Made by a program: the position numbers and the translations under genes. From NCBI GenBank assembly GCA_035297385.1, contig DATGZD010000066.1:1-5845 (forward strand): 5,845 bases of DNA, read 5' to 3'. Below, in pieces: positions 1 through 4,871 of this stretch (position 1 is the first letter of the stretch; every line of letters starts with the position of its first letter). The notes under the pieces are model-generated. The model had not been told where the DNA came from. It searched no databases and saw only the letters and a list, made by a program, of their open reading frames with translations. The stretch comes from UBA11855 sp035297385 (GTDB taxonomy: Archaea; Thermoproteota; Bathyarchaeia; Bathyarchaeales; Bathycorpusculaceae).

Positions 1-2
1 CA

Positions 3-446
3 GAAAATTCTGAGGCTGAAGCATGGGGAGTCACAGCGCAAGCCGCGCAGATTGGTGAGGATGTTGGTTTATGTAGTATACAAGGCAAAGTAAAGACTCG
101 ACAAGGCAAAGTTGTGATGATCCGTCTACCAAGCATAACCGAAGGCGGTTCCAGAGCTGTCGACTTAATCAAGGTTAAACAGTTATATGAAGAATTCAAA
201 CCAGATAGGATAGGCGTTATCGGTGTGGTTGGACGTGCTGTTCTGAACAAGCTGAGGTTAAAAGCTGATTTAGACTTTGGCATAACGCGGGCAACAGCTT
301 TGGCTGCAGAAAGAGGCCTGAACGTTTTTGTCCTTGTCGTCGGCAGAATGGTAAACCGTGTAATCGAAGAAATCGATACTACGAACCTAAAGCATGGTAG
401 TAACATAACATATGAAGTGAAAGATGGAAAAATAGCTTCTGACTAG
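3..446 (+). CDS. Conserved archaeal protein, C-terminal part (5' truncated by the window); possibly the effector domain of a winged-helix regulator
   Basis: The frame is open from the first complete codon at 3 through to TAG at 444-446, so the gene starts outside the window. The GTG/ATG at 114/117 is internal: the upstream codons read as good protein (EAEAWGVTAQAAQIGEDVG, then KTRQGKVV). The visible 147 residues form an alternating beta/alpha domain with a glycine-rich core (RIGVIGVVGRAVLNKL), a second hydrophobic strand (LNVFVLVVGRMVNRVIEEID) and no transmembrane segment. I recall similar C-terminal domains in archaeal proteins annotated as MarR-like or winged-helix regulators (DUF7839-type), but the DNA-binding part is not visible, so this is recollection rather than demonstration. 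No gene follows it closely on the same strand, so it probably ends its transcription unit. The reading frame is near certain; the function is not. Confidence 0.8.
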   Translation, partial: ENSEAEAWGVTAQAAQIGEDVGLCSIQGKVKTRQGKVVMIRLPSITEGGSRAVDLIKVKQLYEEFKPDRIGVIGVVGRAVLNKLRLKADLDFGITRATALAAERGLNVFVLVVGRMVNRVIEEIDTTNLKHGSNITYEVKDGKIASD

Positions 447-600
447 AGAAAAAATATCTTGGAAATTGAGCTTTAGTATTAGCGTTTTCATGACAATACG
501 AACCTCTTGCTGGTCGCTGCAATCAAATCCATAATAGCCAGCAATACGGCAGTTTAGTCGTTTGCTAACAACATAAAGAAATAGTACAATTTTTTGGGTA

Positions 601-628
601 GCTTCTATTACGGTTTTGTAATAGAAGC
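601..628. repeat. Perfect 11-bp inverted repeat (hairpin) with a 6-base loop
   Basis: GCTTCTATTAC at 601-611 is exactly complementary to GTAATAGAAGC at 618-628, with loop GGTTTT. On the minus strand the stem is followed by a tract reading CCCAAAAAATTG, with no T run. On the plus strand it is followed by a pyrimidine-rich tract (CTTCTCCCTTTCTCCCC), which could act with it as a terminator. It could equally be the core of a small RNA or a protein-binding site. Confidence 0.7.
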
Positions 629-719
629 CTTCTCCCTTTCTCCCCAACACTTGGCTCTTGTGCAATATGTTCATGATTCTAATAAAGCGTTGTGCCAATC
701 CTCGACATATATCCTGAAG

Positions 720-729
720 TTTAAATATT
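720..729 (-). promoter_or_regulatory. TATA-like element on the minus strand
   Basis: The minus strand reads AATATTTAAA, a good match to an archaeal TATA box, centred near 724-725. A start of transcription about 26 bases downstream would fall near 698, coinciding with a TTG that opens a 103-codon frame. No classical gene is evident downstream, so this is either a chance AT-rich match or the promoter of a short RNA or leaderless ORF. Confidence 0.35.
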
Positions 730-790
730 CTTTCAATTTTCTCGCATTAACCATCAGAAAGAGAGGATACTGTTGTACGAAGTTGCTTTA

Positions 791-1009
791 TTATGCAGCT
801 TTTCCGTTAACACAGTAGTATTGGTCTTTTAATCCATATTTTTTCCATACAGGACATCTGGGACAGTCACAGCCTTTCTGGACAACAGGCTCCTTCGCTT
901 TTCCTTTACCACAGAAGAGAATTCCTGTCAGCTTGGAGGTTTTATAGGTTGGGCACCCGGGACAAATGCATTGCTTTACATTTTCTGGAATGTCTTGAAC
1001 CATTACCAT
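791..1009 (-). CDS. DUF2769-like small cysteine-rich protein with two identical-spacing Cys4 motifs
   Basis: This 72-residue soluble protein contains eight cysteines in two sets: C14, C16, C19, C33 and C47, C49, C52, C66. Each set has the pattern C-x-C-P-x-C-P-x13-C, and the second repeats the first at exactly +33 residues, so the protein is an internal duplication. The motif text (CICPGCPTY, GCDCPRCPVW) matches what I know of DUF2769, small proteins of unknown function common in methanogens and related archaea. Each Cys4 set could hold zinc or an iron-sulfur cluster; that is inference. The ATG at 1009 is supported by AGGAGTGA at 1016-1023, spaced 6 bases upstream; a second ATG lies two codons in. 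No neighbour indicates its pathway, and it appears to be monocistronic. Confidence 0.87.
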   Translation of the reverse strand: MVMVQDIPENVKQCICPGCPTYKTSKLTGILFCGKGKAKEPVVQKGCDCPRCPVWKKYGLKDQYYCVNGKAA

Positions 1010-1015
1010 TTCAAA

Positions 1016-1023
1016 TCACTCCT
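1016..1023 (-). promoter_or_regulatory. Shine-Dalgarno site of the DUF2769-like gene
   Basis: The minus strand reads AGGAGTGA, a near-complete match to the anti-Shine-Dalgarno sequence, 6 bases before the ATG at 1009. It fixes the start and shows this gene has a leader, unlike the apparently leaderless gene next to it. Confidence 0.75.
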
Positions 1024-1102
1024 ATTTTGTTTAAGTAAAAAATTGTCTAAGAACTAAAACAAATGAGCTGATTTGAACATTTCGGTCTTACAATATCAGT
1101 AG

Positions 1103-1290
1103 CTACTTCGATGTCGCTACTTCATTTTTCAATTCCTCAGCAGTCAAATCCTCAGCAATTACAGTTTCAGTAGCATTAGTTTCCACATTGTTCTAGTTTC
1201 AGTGGTTTCAGCGCCCGCAACAATCTCACTAGCCTCAATATCTTCAATCTCAGCAGACTTGGGAACTTTGAAAGTCAGTTTCTGCTCTTC
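1103..1290 (-). pseudogene. Broken acidic C-terminal tail of the adjacent membrane protein (in-frame TAG plus a frameshift)
   Basis: Directly after the TAG at 1291-1293 the same frame stays open for 33 codons with protein-like, acidic content (EEQKLTFKVPKSAEIEDIEA, then SEIVAGAETTET). At about 1192-1195 the acidic character moves to the frame offset by one base, which reads NNVETNATETVIAEDL, then TAEELKNEVATSK, before TAG at 1103-1105. The original frame degrades there (MWKLMLLKL, then stop at 1159-1161), and the second frame has a stop at 1193-1195, so a one-base loss near 1192-1195 best explains the switch. An intact ancestor would have been about 148 residues. Alternatives are assembly or sequencing errors, or TAG read as an amino acid; the last does not explain the frameshift. 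I infer decay or error. Confidence 0.55.
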
Positions 1291-1548
1291 CTATTTACTT
1301 TTCTCAGCTTTATCTTCAAATGCTGGAACGGGTAATTCCACAACAGATATTACGAAGACTGCCGCTGCAATCAAGATCAAGCTTATTCTCAGCATTAACC
1401 AGTAAGGTTGCGCCCAATTCATATCGAAAACTAGACCATAATTGTAGAGAGTGCTGTTAACCAACGTATCAATTTGAGTCAGCAAAACGATCACAACACA
1501 GAGTAGTACATCGCCGAGAAGCACTAATCCAACCCTTATTTTTGACAT
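1291..1548 (-). CDS. Small two-helix membrane protein of unknown function, probably truncated
   Basis: I do not recognise a named family. From ATG at 1548 the product has 85 residues: a hydrophobic helix at about 6-26 (VGLVLLGDVLLCVVIVLLTQ), a 23-residue loop rich in aromatic residues (LYNYGLVFDMNWAQPYW), a second helix at about 50-70, then a charged stretch EDKAEKSK. The loop between two helices, with its Tyr, Trp and Asn residues, looks like the conserved core; the polar tail continues beyond the stop as described separately. An in-frame GTG at 1572 would add MGLREAKH, but a TATA-like AACTATAAG at 1572-1580 sits about 28 bases before the ATG, which argues for a leaderless transcript starting at the ATG. 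The gene diverges from the 64-residue gene at 1704. Whether the truncated protein is functional is unclear. Confidence 0.68.
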   Translation of the reverse strand: MSKIRVGLVLLGDVLLCVVIVLLTQIDTLVNSTLYNYGLVFDMNWAQPYWLMLRISLILIAAAVFVISVVELPVPAFEDKAEKSK

Positions 1549-1571
1549 GTGTTTCGCTTCTCTTAACCCCA

Positions 1572-1580
1572 CTTATAGTT
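1572..1580 (-). promoter_or_regulatory. TATA element for a leaderless transcript of the two-helix membrane protein
   Basis: The minus strand reads AACTATAAG, centred about 28 bases upstream of the ATG at 1548, the spacing expected if transcription starts at or next to the start codon. There is no Shine-Dalgarno match before that ATG, which agrees with a leaderless mRNA. Confidence 0.45.
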
Positions 1581-1661
1581 GCTCAAATTGTATGGTAAAA
1601 TATTTATCTCTTGTGTACACGGGCTCAAGATAAAGACCTTATGAAAACCTGAAAAACAAAA

Positions 1662-1669
1662 CATATAAC
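1662..1669 (+). promoter_or_regulatory. Candidate TATA element for the 64-residue gene
   Basis: CATATAAC preceded by an A-rich stretch lies about 38 bases before the ATG at 1704. It predicts transcription from about 1690-1692, giving a very short leader. A second AT-rich candidate (AAAATATTTATC near 1597-1608) also exists in this divergent spacer, as does a GTGTACAC palindrome at 1613-1620. Confidence 0.35.
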
Positions 1670-1703
1670 AGCCAAGCAATACACAGAGTGGAGGGAGAGA
1701 GTT

Positions 1704-1898
1704 ATGGCTGATAGGATAGCGGAACGGATGCCTAAAGAAAAAATTCGAGAACTCAAAGAAATGATTCAACAAAAACCTAAAGATGAACCAGTCGAGAAAG
1801 TCTTAGTCAACTTCTGTGAACGTCATGCTGTCACGTTAGGAACCTGCAGAAAGTATTACGAACTTTTAGTCGAGAAAGGCGATATTAAAGAACAATAA
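1704..1898 (+). CDS. Small helix-turn-helix-like hypothetical protein
   Basis: The 64-residue product is entirely helical in appearance and highly charged, with no membrane segment. An amphipathic N-terminal helix (residues 1-22, ERMPKEKIRELKEMIQQ) is followed by a linker KPKDEP and then residues 30-62. These read like a compact helix-turn-helix: EKVLVNFCERHAV, turn TLGT, recognition-like helix CRKYYELLVEKGDI. Comparable patterns occur in small archaeal DNA-binding proteins and in N-terminal HTH domains, but I cannot name a family and the assignment is inference. The ATG is well supported by GGAGG at 1690-1694, nine bases upstream. The gene stands alone, diverging from the membrane protein and separated by about 120 bases from the dphB operon. 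Its two cysteines (38 and 48) are not arranged as a metal site. Confidence 0.75.
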   Translation: MADRIAERMPKEKIRELKEMIQQKPKDEPVEKVLVNFCERHAVTLGTCRKYYELLVEKGDIKEQ

Positions 1899-1977
1899 TG
1901 GACAATGGCAAACTGAGTAATACTGCAATGATTCAAGGTGAAACAGAGGAAAAATAACAGTTCTAAGAGCAGAACAA

Positions 1978-1983
1978 TTTAAG
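1978..1983 (+). promoter_or_regulatory. Candidate TATA element of the dphB operon
   Basis: TTTAAG in an AT-rich context lies about 26 bases before position 2006. A transcript starting there would begin just ahead of the AGGCGGTG at 2009-2016 and leave a leader of about 16 bases before the TTG at 2023. The position agrees with the start codon chosen for dphB. Confidence 0.4.
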
Positions 1984-2008
1984 TCATAAAACATCAATTA
2001 CTGATTCT

Positions 2009-2016
2009 AGGCGGTG
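2009..2016 (+). promoter_or_regulatory. Shine-Dalgarno site that decides the dphB start
   Basis: AGGCGGTG differs by one base from AGGAGGTG and ends six bases before TTG at 2023. If translation began at the GTG at 2014, the site would lie inside the coding region and nothing comparable would precede that codon. Confidence 0.6.
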
Positions 2017-2022
2017 CAAGAC

Positions 2023-2820
2023 TTGAAGCAACTTATCTTTGTTGGTCTGGGCTTGAATGATGAAAAGGGAATAAGCTTGCACGGCTTAGAAGAAACACGA
2101 AATGCAGACACAGTTTTCATGGAACTTTACACAAATCTATTACCAGAGTTTTCATTGAAACAGTTCGAAGCCTTATCAACGAAAAAAGTAAATATTCTTT
2201 CAAGGAGCAACTTGGAAGAGGAGAACGGTAAAATCGTTCTAGACGCAGCGAAAAATGGCAATGTAGTTTTTCTTGTTCCTGGAGATCCGTTTGTCGCAAC
2301 CACACATGTTGCGCTTAGAATAGAAGCGGAAAAACGCGGCATAAAAACGCGGGTTATTCATGGTGCTTCAGCAATCTCTGCAGTTATTGGCGTTACTGGG
2401 TTACACAACTATAAGTTTGGAAAGACTGTGACTATACCATTCAGTGAGAATTCATCAGAAACACCATACAACGTCATCGCCCAGAACAAAATGTTTGGAC
2501 TGCATACATTGTGTTTGTTGGATTTAAGAGCTAACGAAGAACGTTTCCTTAGCATAAATGAAGGCATAAAACAACTGTTGGCAGTTGAAGAGAAAAAAGC
2601 AAAGAGAGTCTTTACTCCTGAGACTCTTGCAATTGGGGTCGCACGTGTGGGATCCCAGAACCAGACTGCAAAAGCGGATTGGGCGGAGCAGCTGATTAGA
2701 CATAATTTTGGTGGTCCACCACAGACTCTAATTGTCCCAGGTGAACTCCATTTTATGGAAGCTGAGGCTTTAATTCGATTTACAGGAGCGCCCCAAAAAC
2801 TGCGAGGTGGGGGAAGATGA
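2023..2820 (+). CDS. dphB: Diphthine synthase (diphthamide biosynthesis methyltransferase)
   Basis: DphB uses S-adenosylmethionine to methylate the 3-amino-3-carboxypropyl-histidine of elongation factor 2, giving diphthine, the second stage of diphthamide formation in the cytoplasm. The 265-residue product has the family's usual length and landmarks. These are the N-terminal strand and loop FVGLGL (6-11), the LVPGDPFVATTH segment (84-95) at the SAM pocket, the GASAISAVIGVTGL segment near 115-128, and the C-terminal GGPPQTLIVPGELHFMEAEA. It belongs to the tetrapyrrole-methylase fold. I chose TTG at 2023 because MKQLIFVGLGL aligns with typical family starts and a near-perfect Shine-Dalgarno precedes it; GTG at 2014 would add three residues. 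It heads a tight operon: its TGA overlaps the ATG of the DUF357 gene. No key motif is missing. Confidence 0.95.
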   Translation: MKQLIFVGLGLNDEKGISLHGLEETRNADTVFMELYTNLLPEFSLKQFEALSTKKVNILSRSNLEEENGKIVLDAAKNGNVVFLVPGDPFVATTHVALRIEAEKRGIKTRVIHGASAISAVIGVTGLHNYKFGKTVTIPFSENSSETPYNVIAQNKMFGLHTLCLLDLRANEERFLSINEGIKQLLAVEEKKAKRVFTPETLAIGVARVGSQNQTAKADWAEQLIRHNFGGPPQTLIVPGELHFMEAEALIRFTGAPQKLRGGGR

Positions 2821-3098
2821 GTTTAGAGACACTTGTTGTTAAATACATTGAATCAGCGGAGATCGTCCTGCAAGACTTGCAGATACAGGGGTCATTAAAG
2901 ATAGACGAACAACAGATTAATCAGATTATTGAGTATGTTAAGGACTATTTAGCAGATGCTAAGTACTATAGAACTCAAAACAGGCTTGAAACAAGTCTAA
3001 TCTCTGTCGCCTATTGTGAAGGTTTGTTAGATGCACTGAGATTATTAGGAGCGGTGAAGTTTGAGTGGCCACAAAAACCGATAACGAAAGAAAAGTAG
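2817..3098 (+). CDS. DUF357 family protein
   Basis: This 93-residue soluble, all-helical protein matches the archaeal DUF357 pattern: an N-terminal helix with KYIESAEIVLQDL (9-21), the helix YVKDYLADAKYYRTQNRLET (40-59), and the characteristic AYCEGLLDALRLLG (65-78), a form of the family's C-terminal helix. The family has no established biochemical role; it is a small archaeal helical bundle. The ATG overlaps the dphB stop (ATGA at 2817-2820), with GAGGTGGGGG just upstream as ribosome binding site. The 3' end overlaps the FAD synthase by 34 bases, so the two are probably translationally coupled. A role in the same process as its neighbours cannot be assumed, though coupling to ribL is suggestive. 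It ends in TAG. Confidence 0.88.
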   Translation: MSLETLVVKYIESAEIVLQDLQIQGSLKIDEQQINQIIEYVKDYLADAKYYRTQNRLETSLISVAYCEGLLDALRLLGAVKFEWPQKPITKEK

Positions 3099-3529
3099 TG
3101 TTGGCGTCGGGCGTATTCGACCTGTTACATTTGGGTCACGTAAGGTTTTTGGAAGAAGCGAAAAAAACAGGCGGCAAAAATGCAAAGCTCTTAGTCATTA
3201 TAGCCAGAGATAGCACAGTCCAGAAAATGAAGGGGAGAAAACCCATTATGCCTGAGGACCAGCGACTTGCTCTGGTTAAGTCTTTAAGAATAGTTGATGA
3301 AGCTACCTTAGGTTTTGAGGATTTTGATATAGGTGACATAATCGAACGAGTTAAGCCTGACATTATTGCGCTAGGCTACGACCAAGGGGACGTTGAATCG
3401 CAAGTCTGCGAATACGTTAATAAGTATGGAACGAATGTGAAGATAGTTCGTTTGGGGAAATTCAATTTCGACGAACTGAGTAGTTCATCGCAGATTCGCG
3501 AAAAAATCGTTGAAAAATTCGCTAGATGA
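3065..3529 (+). CDS. ribL: Archaeal FAD synthase (FMN adenylyltransferase)
   Basis: RibL transfers AMP to FMN to make FAD. The 154-residue protein is a single nucleotidyltransferase domain of the cytidylyltransferase-like superfamily. Its motifs are GVFDLLHLGH (16-25), with HLGH at 22-25 binding the nucleotide, then IIARD (45-49) and MKGRKPIMPEDQRLALVKSL (55-74). ALGYDQ (102-107) follows, and the C-terminal SSSQIR (140-145) corresponds to the ISSTxxR-type phosphate-binding motif. Length fits the archaeal family. The GTG start at 3065 has GGTGA at 3054-3058, six bases upstream, and leaves about ten residues before the first strand. The only cysteine is Cys115. It overlaps DUF357 by 34 bases, and the next gene starts 4 bases after its TGA. 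RibK, the enzyme that makes its substrate FMN, is encoded 600 bases away on the other strand. Related glycerol-3-phosphate cytidylyltransferases are the main alternative. Confidence 0.92.
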   Translation: MATKTDNERKVVLASGVFDLLHLGHVRFLEEAKKTGGKNAKLLVIIARDSTVQKMKGRKPIMPEDQRLALVKSLRIVDEATLGFEDFDIGDIIERVKPDIIALGYDQGDVESQVCEYVNKYGTNVKIVRLGKFNFDELSSSSQIREKIVEKFAR

Positions 3530-3533
3530 GAAG

Positions 3534-4148
3534 ATGTATAACAGTGAGAAATACAAGCCAACGTACATACTAATTATCATAAATGTTTTAGTGTACATCT
3601 ATACTTCAGTGGTTGGCGGTAATTTTCTCGAGACTGCGCCTAACCTAATTTACAAGTATGGACAAGTTGGATTCTATGTTATGGAGGGAAGTTACTACCA
3701 ATTAGTTACTTCTATGTTTGTGCATGCTACAATTGTTCATATCGCAGGCAACATGATTTTTCTGTTGGTTTTTGGTCTACGCGGTGAAGAAATGTTCTCC
3801 CTACCGGAATACTTGGCGGTTTATTTTCTAGGTGGACTGTTTGGAAATGTTCTTTCTCTGTTCTTCTTACCGCTTGATGTGCCATCTGTTGGAGCATCAG
3901 GGGCGATTTTTGCCTTGTTTGGTGCAGTAATAATTCATGCTCGGCGTGCTGTAGGACAGTCGGTTATTGGCGCGTTGATTTATGGCTTTTTCTTGCTATT
4001 CTTAAGTTCTGCGCCTAATGTGAATAATTTAGCACATATTGGCGGTTTAGTGATTGGGTTGATTATAGGTTATGTTTTAGCTGCACGTCGAAAACATGGA
4101 ACTCAATATAAAGTAACCTATTCTTATGGGAGCCCATTGCCTCTTTAG
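3534..4148 (+). CDS. Rhomboid family intramembrane serine protease
   Basis: Rhomboids cleave transmembrane substrates inside the lipid bilayer with a Ser-His dyad. The 204-residue product shows six predicted membrane helices and all the active-site landmarks. HIAGN (69-73) carries the oxyanion Asn73, GASGAIFA (120-127) carries the nucleophile Ser122, and AHIGG (167-171) carries His168. A basic cytoplasmic tail (RRKHG) follows the last helix. It is a minimal six-helix form without extra domains. I chose ATG at 3534, 4 bases after the ribL stop; TTG at 3510 would lie inside ribL and lacks a ribosome site. Only weak Shine-Dalgarno character precedes the ATG, so translation may be coupled to ribL. 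Its substrate cannot be told, and nothing links it functionally to flavin or diphthamide metabolism. Its TAG overlaps the stop of the convergent riboflavin kinase gene. Confidence 0.93.
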   Translation: MYNSEKYKPTYILIIINVLVYIYTSVVGGNFLETAPNLIYKYGQVGFYVMEGSYYQLVTSMFVHATIVHIAGNMIFLLVFGLRGEEMFSLPEYLAVYFLGGLFGNVLSLFFLPLDVPSVGASGAIFALFGAVIIHARRAVGQSVIGALIYGFFLLFLSSAPNVNNLAHIGGLVIGLIIGYVLAARRKHGTQYKVTYSYGSPLPL

Positions 4149-4843
4149 TGTGAGTTGACGTCGGCAAGTATTTCGACTTTGACTTTTTGTCCATCTTTCA
4201 CCTTAAGCTGTTTTCTTAGGTTGACTGGTGCAATTATTTCAAGCACTGAGGTGTCGTAATGGCTTCTCATGGCTAAGATTAATGCTCCTTTGATTTTGTT
4301 GTCTATGATGGCAGGGTAAGACATTATTGCACCAAAGGTTCGATCTGCATCTTTGAATCCTTGGATTTCGATTGCTCGATAAGCCTCCAATTCGGTTCGT
4401 GTCTTTAAGTCATACTCTGATGTAAGTTTTAGGTTTAATGTGCCTGGGTAGGGCTCGAACCCTAATTTTTCGATGAATTGCTTCTTGTATGCTTCCTTTG
4501 TCGTATAGTATGCTCCTTCACCTAAGCCCGTGAAAACCGTTCCTTCAAGTGTGATCGAAGATGGAAATGCACTCTCTATCCAGAGTTGTAGGTTTGAATA
4601 TAGCTTTTGAAGTTCTTTAACGCCTGCCTCATCAATCCTTATTAGGCTACCTTCAGGAGTGATACTTCGTTTAATCCAGCCGTTCTTCTCCAACTTGATA
4701 AGATACCGCGAAGCCGTCTGTTGGGCGATGTCAAGTTTTTGTGCCAGATACTCAGTGCTAATTTTAGCCGTTCTTCGATATGCACCCATTTCAGCCAGTT
4801 TAAGTAATGTAAAGAGGTCTCGCCAATCAGTTTTTTCTGTCAA
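4145..4843 (-). CDS. ribK: CTP-dependent riboflavin kinase with N-terminal winged HTH (RbkR-type regulator/kinase)
   Basis: The enzyme phosphorylates riboflavin to FMN using CTP, an archaeal trait. The 232-residue product has two parts. Residues 1-80 form a winged HTH, with ISTEYLAQKLDIAQQTASRY (28-47) as helix-turn-helix and LEKNGWIKR plus EGSLIRI as wing. Residues 97-230 form the cradle-loop barrel kinase, with GLGEGAYY (106-113), the LGFEPYPGTLNLKL segment (127-140) and a C-terminal barrel strand (APVNLRKQLKVKDGQKVKVE). Both domains look intact. HTH-fused archaeal kinases of this architecture have been described as RbkR, a bifunctional regulator of flavin genes, so a regulatory role is likely. 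The start is TTG at 4843, the only start codon in frame; no good Shine-Dalgarno precedes it, and a TATA-like ACATAATTAT at 4861-4870 suggests a leaderless or nearly leaderless mRNA. The gene converges on the rhomboid gene with overlapping stops. Confidence 0.94.
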   Translation of the reverse strand: MTEKTDWRDLFTLLKLAEMGAYRRTAKISTEYLAQKLDIAQQTASRYLIKLEKNGWIKRSITPEGSLIRIDEAGVKELQKLYSNLQLWIESAFPSSITLEGTVFTGLGEGAYYTTKEAYKKQFIEKLGFEPYPGTLNLKLTSEYDLKTRTELEAYRAIEIQGFKDADRTFGAIMSYPAIIDNKIKGALILAMRSHYDTSVLEIIAPVNLRKQLKVKDGQKVKVEILADVNSH

Positions 4844-4860
4844 GTCCTGTTCTAGTCTCC

Positions 4861-4870
4861 ATAATTATGT
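4861..4870 (-). promoter_or_regulatory. Candidate TATA element of ribK
   Basis: The minus strand reads ACATAATTAT, centred about 23 bases before the TTG at 4843. The spacing predicts a transcript starting at or very near the start codon. Confidence 0.4.
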
Positions 4871-4871
4871 G

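Larger units (their letters stand above)
447..790. other. Gene-poor intergenic stretch with a perfect hairpin and possible minus-strand transcript signals
   Basis: I see no convincing protein gene here. A minus-strand frame (698 to 387, TTG start) and a plus-strand frame (594-818) are open, but both overlap neighbouring genes in antisense and their translations are hydrophobic and aromatic-rich with no recognisable domain. Visible structure is an 11-bp perfect hairpin at 601-628, a looser 7-bp inverted repeat (TTGCTGG 507-513 with CCAGCAA 538-544), a TATA-like AATATTTAAA on the minus strand at 720-729, and a minus-strand run of six T at 454-449. Confidence 0.6.

Noticed and set aside
114..120. 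GTGATGA resembling a box C of a C/D guide RNA
   Set aside because: It is inside the first coding region, and no matching C', D' and D boxes at suitable spacing were found.
387..698. 103-codon open frame on the minus strand
   Set aside because: It overlaps the end of the 3-446 gene by 60 bases in antisense and its translation is rich in Phe, Tyr and Ile without domain-like organisation. Only the coincidence of its TTG with a TATA-predicted start kept it in view, so it is treated as a finding and not a gene.
594..818. 74-codon open frame on the plus strand
   Set aside because: It runs through the hairpin and into the 3' end of the DUF2769-like gene in antisense, has no ribosome binding site and shows no recognisable pattern.
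1202..1405. Plus-strand 67-codon frame rich in Ser, Ala and Thr
   Set aside because: It is the antisense shadow of the membrane protein's acidic tail, whose Glu, Ala and Thr codons read as Ser- and Ile-rich sequence on the other strand.
1563..1772. Minus-strand 69-codon frame
   Set aside because: It lies antisense to the well-supported 64-residue gene and covers the divergent promoter region; its composition is not protein-like.
3510..3533. Upstream TTG start for the rhomboid gene
   Set aside because: It lies inside ribL without a ribosome site. The ATG at 3534 begins directly before a typical first membrane helix.
4440..4470. GGGCTCGAACCCTA resembling a tRNA T-arm
   Set aside because: It lies in the middle of the conserved ribK kinase domain (around the PYPGTLNL codons), and no acceptor or anticodon stems surround it.
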